From: Gracilibacillus massiliensis
GTDB lineage: Bacteria > Bacillota > Bacilli > Bacillales > Amphibacillaceae
DNA: 64,000 bases
Direction of reading: 5' to 3'
NCBI RefSeq assembly: GCF_001458115.1
Contig: NZ_CZRP01000013.1
Span: forward strand, 1,442,779-1,506,778
In this document: positions 62,103 to 64,000 of the stretch, in pieces
Numbering within the stretch: the first letter of the stretch is position 1
Layout of the letters: every line of letters starts with the position of its first letter
Translations under genes and position numbers: made by a program
Notes under the pieces: model-generated
The model's database searches: none
What the model was told of the DNA's origin: nothing
Seen by the model: only the letters and a program-made list of their open reading frames with translations

Positions 62103-63019
62103 ATTCCGCATATTGGTTTGGGGATAATTTTGCGAGATTCCACTGATAACGGTCATTGTTGTAGTAATCCATATAGTCATCCATTTTTACACAAAGTTCC
62201 TTAAACGTATTGACGTTTTTCAGACTTCCCAAATCATCTTTCATGTGACCAAAGAAAGATTCTTGCGGTGCATTGTCCCAACAGTTCCCACGCCGTGACA
62301 TCGATTGACGTAATTCTTTGTCATTTAGTAGAGATTGAAATTTCATACTTGTATAGTGTATGCCTTGATCGGAATGGATCAAGGTTTTTTGGCTTTTAGG
62401 AATAGAATGGTTTTCTACCAATTGTTCCATACAAGTCAAAACAAAGTCTACTTCCAACGATTCACTCGGCACATACGAAAGAATTTGGTTGGTGTAAGCA
62501 TCTTTAATCGTTACTAAATAAGCTTTATTGCCTTGTCCAAAGAACAAATATGTAATATCTGTAAGTAGAACTATTTTGGGACCGTGAGCTTTAAATTGAC
62601 GATTCAAATGGTTAGGCTTTGTCATGTTTTCTTGTTTTGCCTTTGCCATTTGTTTGTATGGATTGGGTTTTCTAATCGGACATATCAAATGATATTTATT
62701 CATCAATCGTCGAATCTTCTTACGATTCATCACGATTCCTGTTTGTAGCAAACGCATATGAATACCTCTTGAGCCCTTATTATATCCACGATGTTGGTAC
62801 GCTTCCAGAATGGATTCAAAAGCAGCACGATCTTGCCTTTCTCGCTCATTACGTCTTTCTTCATTCTTAAACCACGCATAATAACCTGAGCGAGAAACGT
62901 GTGCAATCTCACATAGCCACTTGATATTTAAGAGGTTATGATCTCGTTCCGTTAATGTTTGGATAAGTTGATATTTTTCTTGTGCAAAGCTTTGGCTGCT
63001 TTGCGATCGATAAAATTCA
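62026..63019 (-). CDS. IS3-family transposase OrfB
   Basis: The frame has no stop from about 63019 and no good start of its own, so it is made as an OrfAB fusion by -1 frameshifting. A run of eight A residues on the coding strand (63020-63027) is the probable slip site. It encodes KNEFYRSQSSQSFAQEKYQL, an HTH_21 region (HRGYNKGSRGIHMRLLQTG) and the rve integrase core: Asp in VLLTDITYLFF, Asp in TLIHSDQGIHYTS, Glu in NAPQESFFGHMKDDL. Intact, probably active. Confidence 0.88.
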
Positions 63020-63395
63020 TTTTTTTTAAAGCTTCAATTTGTTGTTTTTGTATAGTTACTTGATGTTTAAGATAGGCGATTTCCTCGTCAGGTGTGCGCT
63101 CTTTCGTTGAAACTCGGCCAGAATGATGGGCACGTAAATCTGTAAAACCAGCTTCTCTCTCTGCCATTTTCCGCACTCTATGAGAAAACGATTTAATTCT
63201 TTCTTGCCCCACCACCTTCGTATCAAATCCAGCTTCTCTAAAGATTTGCGTAGGAAATTTACCAAGATCTAGTTCATTCTTGAAATGTTGTTTGAAGACG
63301 TCTGAATAAGTAATAGCTTTGTTCGAAACCTTATCAACATAAGGATTTTTTCTCAATTCTTCAGCTTGCTTATCCGAGAAATAATGCACACCCAT
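62952..63395 (-). CDS. IS3-family transposase OrfA
   Basis: 147 aa from the ATG at 63395 (GAGGTTGATAAT upstream). An earlier in-frame start at 63449 lacks a site. It has an N-terminal helical DNA-binding region (YFSDKQAEELRKNPYVDKVS, FPTQIFREAGFDTKVVG) and a leucine-zipper-like end (PDEEIAYLKHQVTIQKQQIE). Supplies the N-terminus of the OrfAB transposase. Confidence 0.85.
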   Translation of the reverse strand: MGVHYFSDKQAEELRKNPYVDKVSNKAITYSDVFKQHFKNELDLGKFPTQIFREAGFDTKVVGQERIKSFSHRVRKMAEREAGFTDLRAHHSGRVSTKERTPDEEIAYLKHQVTIQKQQIEALKKMNFIDRKAAKALHKKNINLSKH

Positions 63396-63507
63396 ATTAT
63401 CAACCTCACTTATGATTATAAAATAATTATACGACAAAGAACCCTGCAAAACAGAACTGATAGGTAGTTTTTTATCAGTGTCTGTTTTACAGGGTCCATT
63501 TTATTTT

Positions 63508-63518
63508 GTAACAAGGGT
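63508..63518 (-). terminator. Proximal half of the split M23 terminator
   Basis: ACCCTTGTTAC on the minus strand, complementary to GTAGCAAGGGT at 61519-61529 across the IS3 element. Confidence 0.65.
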
Positions 63519-63555
63519 TTTAATATATTTAGTTTTGGGTATATCTTATATAGAG

Positions 63556-64000
63556 TTAAAATAAATTAGCTGGATTTACGAGTGAACCATCTTTATAAAC
63601 TTCAAAGTGTAAATGAATACCTGTAGAGAAGCCAGTAGTACCCATAACACCAATTTTTTGTCCTGCTTCTACTACTTGACCTGATGAAACGTTAATCGAT
63701 GCTAAGTGAGCATAAATTGTACGATAGCCATTGTTGTGATTGATAACAATTTTATTGCCATAACCGCCATCGTCCCATCCAGCCGAGGTGACTGTACCGT
63801 TATCTGCTGCTAAAATAGAGCGATCACTTACACCAGCAATATCGATTCCTTTGTGGTAAGAACCCCAACGTTCGCCAACATGACTTGAAATATAACCACC
63901 AACTGCCGGCCGCACAAATTGGCCTGAACCACGTGATGGAACGACTTTAGTTCCTTTGACAACTATCTTTTTAGTAGGTTCTTTCGTTATATTTTCTTCA
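63556..64000 (-). CDS. M23-family (LytM-like) cell-wall peptidase, C-terminal part
   Basis: The frame enters from beyond 64000, so the N-terminus is missing. The visible start is the end of a G5-like segment (EPTKKIVVKGTKVVPSRGSG). The M23 zinc-site motifs follow: SYHKGIDIAG (HxxxD), and IHLHFEVYKDG (HxH) near the C-terminus. Zn endopeptidase acting on peptidoglycan cross-bridges or stem peptides. In related genomes a LysM/G5/M23 protein lies next to walR and belongs to its regulon, which fits the position here. Confidence 0.9.
   Translation of the reverse strand, partial: EENITKEPTKKIVVKGTKVVPSRGSGQFVRPAVGGYISSHVGERWGSYHKGIDIAGVSDRSILAADNGTVTSAGWDDGGYGNKIVINHNNGYRTIYAHLASINVSSGQVVEAGQKIGVMGTTGFSTGIHLHFEVYKDGSLVNPANLF

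Larger units (their letters stand above)
61539..63498 (-). mobile_element. IS3-family element with extra 3' region, 1960 bp
   Basis: Outer ends read TGGACCCT...ACAC on both sides (TGGACCCTATGTCAAGGACA at left, TGGACCCTGTAAAACAGACA at right after reverse complement). It encodes OrfA and OrfB in the usual -1 overlapping frames. The 480 bp beyond OrfB hold a convergent gene and a strong hairpin, which makes it longer than most IS3 members. I see no clear target duplication. Confidence 0.8.

Overview
The window is AT-rich chromosomal DNA from a low-GC Gram-positive, most likely a halotolerant member of the Bacillaceae (Gracilibacillus/Oceanobacillus-like; the genus is an inference). Evidence is the walR-walK-walH-walI-walJ-htrC cluster with rlmH nearby, a YjcZ-type sporulation peptide, AGGAGG-type ribosome binding sites with many TTG starts, SAM-I and T-box leaders, and Bacillus-like TreA and IlvD. 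In Bacillus the wal cluster and rlmH lie close to oriC. A parS-like 16-mer (52105-52120) and six DnaA boxes (53980-54208) fit an origin-proximal position.

Layout. 1-7.4 kb: a partial coiled-coil gene, an ABC exporter divergent from an OmpR/histidine kinase pair, and a membrane serine hydrolase. 7.4-14 kb: a DUF3298 protein, a LacI regulator and two secreted GH16 beta-glucanases, one sortase-anchored. 14-23.4 kb: a two-domain ferritin-like protein, a SAM riboswitch in front of an OsmC protein, an aldo/keto reductase, a staygreen homologue, a ParM/ParR segregation pair, a HEAT-like protein (with a decayed copy at 14.1 kb), ilvD and a GntR regulator. 23.4-28.7 kb: an ECF41-type sigma factor coupled to an FAD oxidoreductase, and an ABC exporter with a LytTR regulator fused to a degenerate ABC domain. 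28.8-36 kb: a YusW-like lipoprotein split by an IS4-family element, an intracellular GH10 xylanase, and a T-box-led operon (TIGR04076, aldo/keto reductase, NhaC transporter). 36-48 kb: trehalose PTS and phosphotrehalase, a cluster of REP-associated transposase (RAYT) units, two broken VOC genes, Dps, a hydrolase and an Agr-like two-component pair. 48-64 kb: rlmH, a VanX-type dipeptidase, manA, htrC and the wal operon, then an IS3-family element and a partial M23 peptidase.

The most unusual feature is two families of short imperfect palindromes. Family A (TGAAACA...GAACCGTCCCC...TGTTTCA) has nine copies between 1.4 and 23.7 kb. Family B (GGGACA...GGGACAGGTCCC...TGTCCC) has ten between 30.7 and 47.5 kb. 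In eight of the nineteen copies the stop codon of the adjacent gene is part of the palindrome or abuts it. Family B brackets a full-length RAYT and three shortened RAYT 3'-end remnants, so it looks like the ends of a mobile unit with internally deleted derivatives. Other strong leads are the pseudo-ABC/LytTR regulator with paired 15-bp sites, a tryptophan-type T-box on an NhaC operon, an ECF41 promoter that overlaps a palindrome, four 51-bp hairpins with compensatory changes, and an IS3 element sitting in the loop of the M23 gene's terminator.
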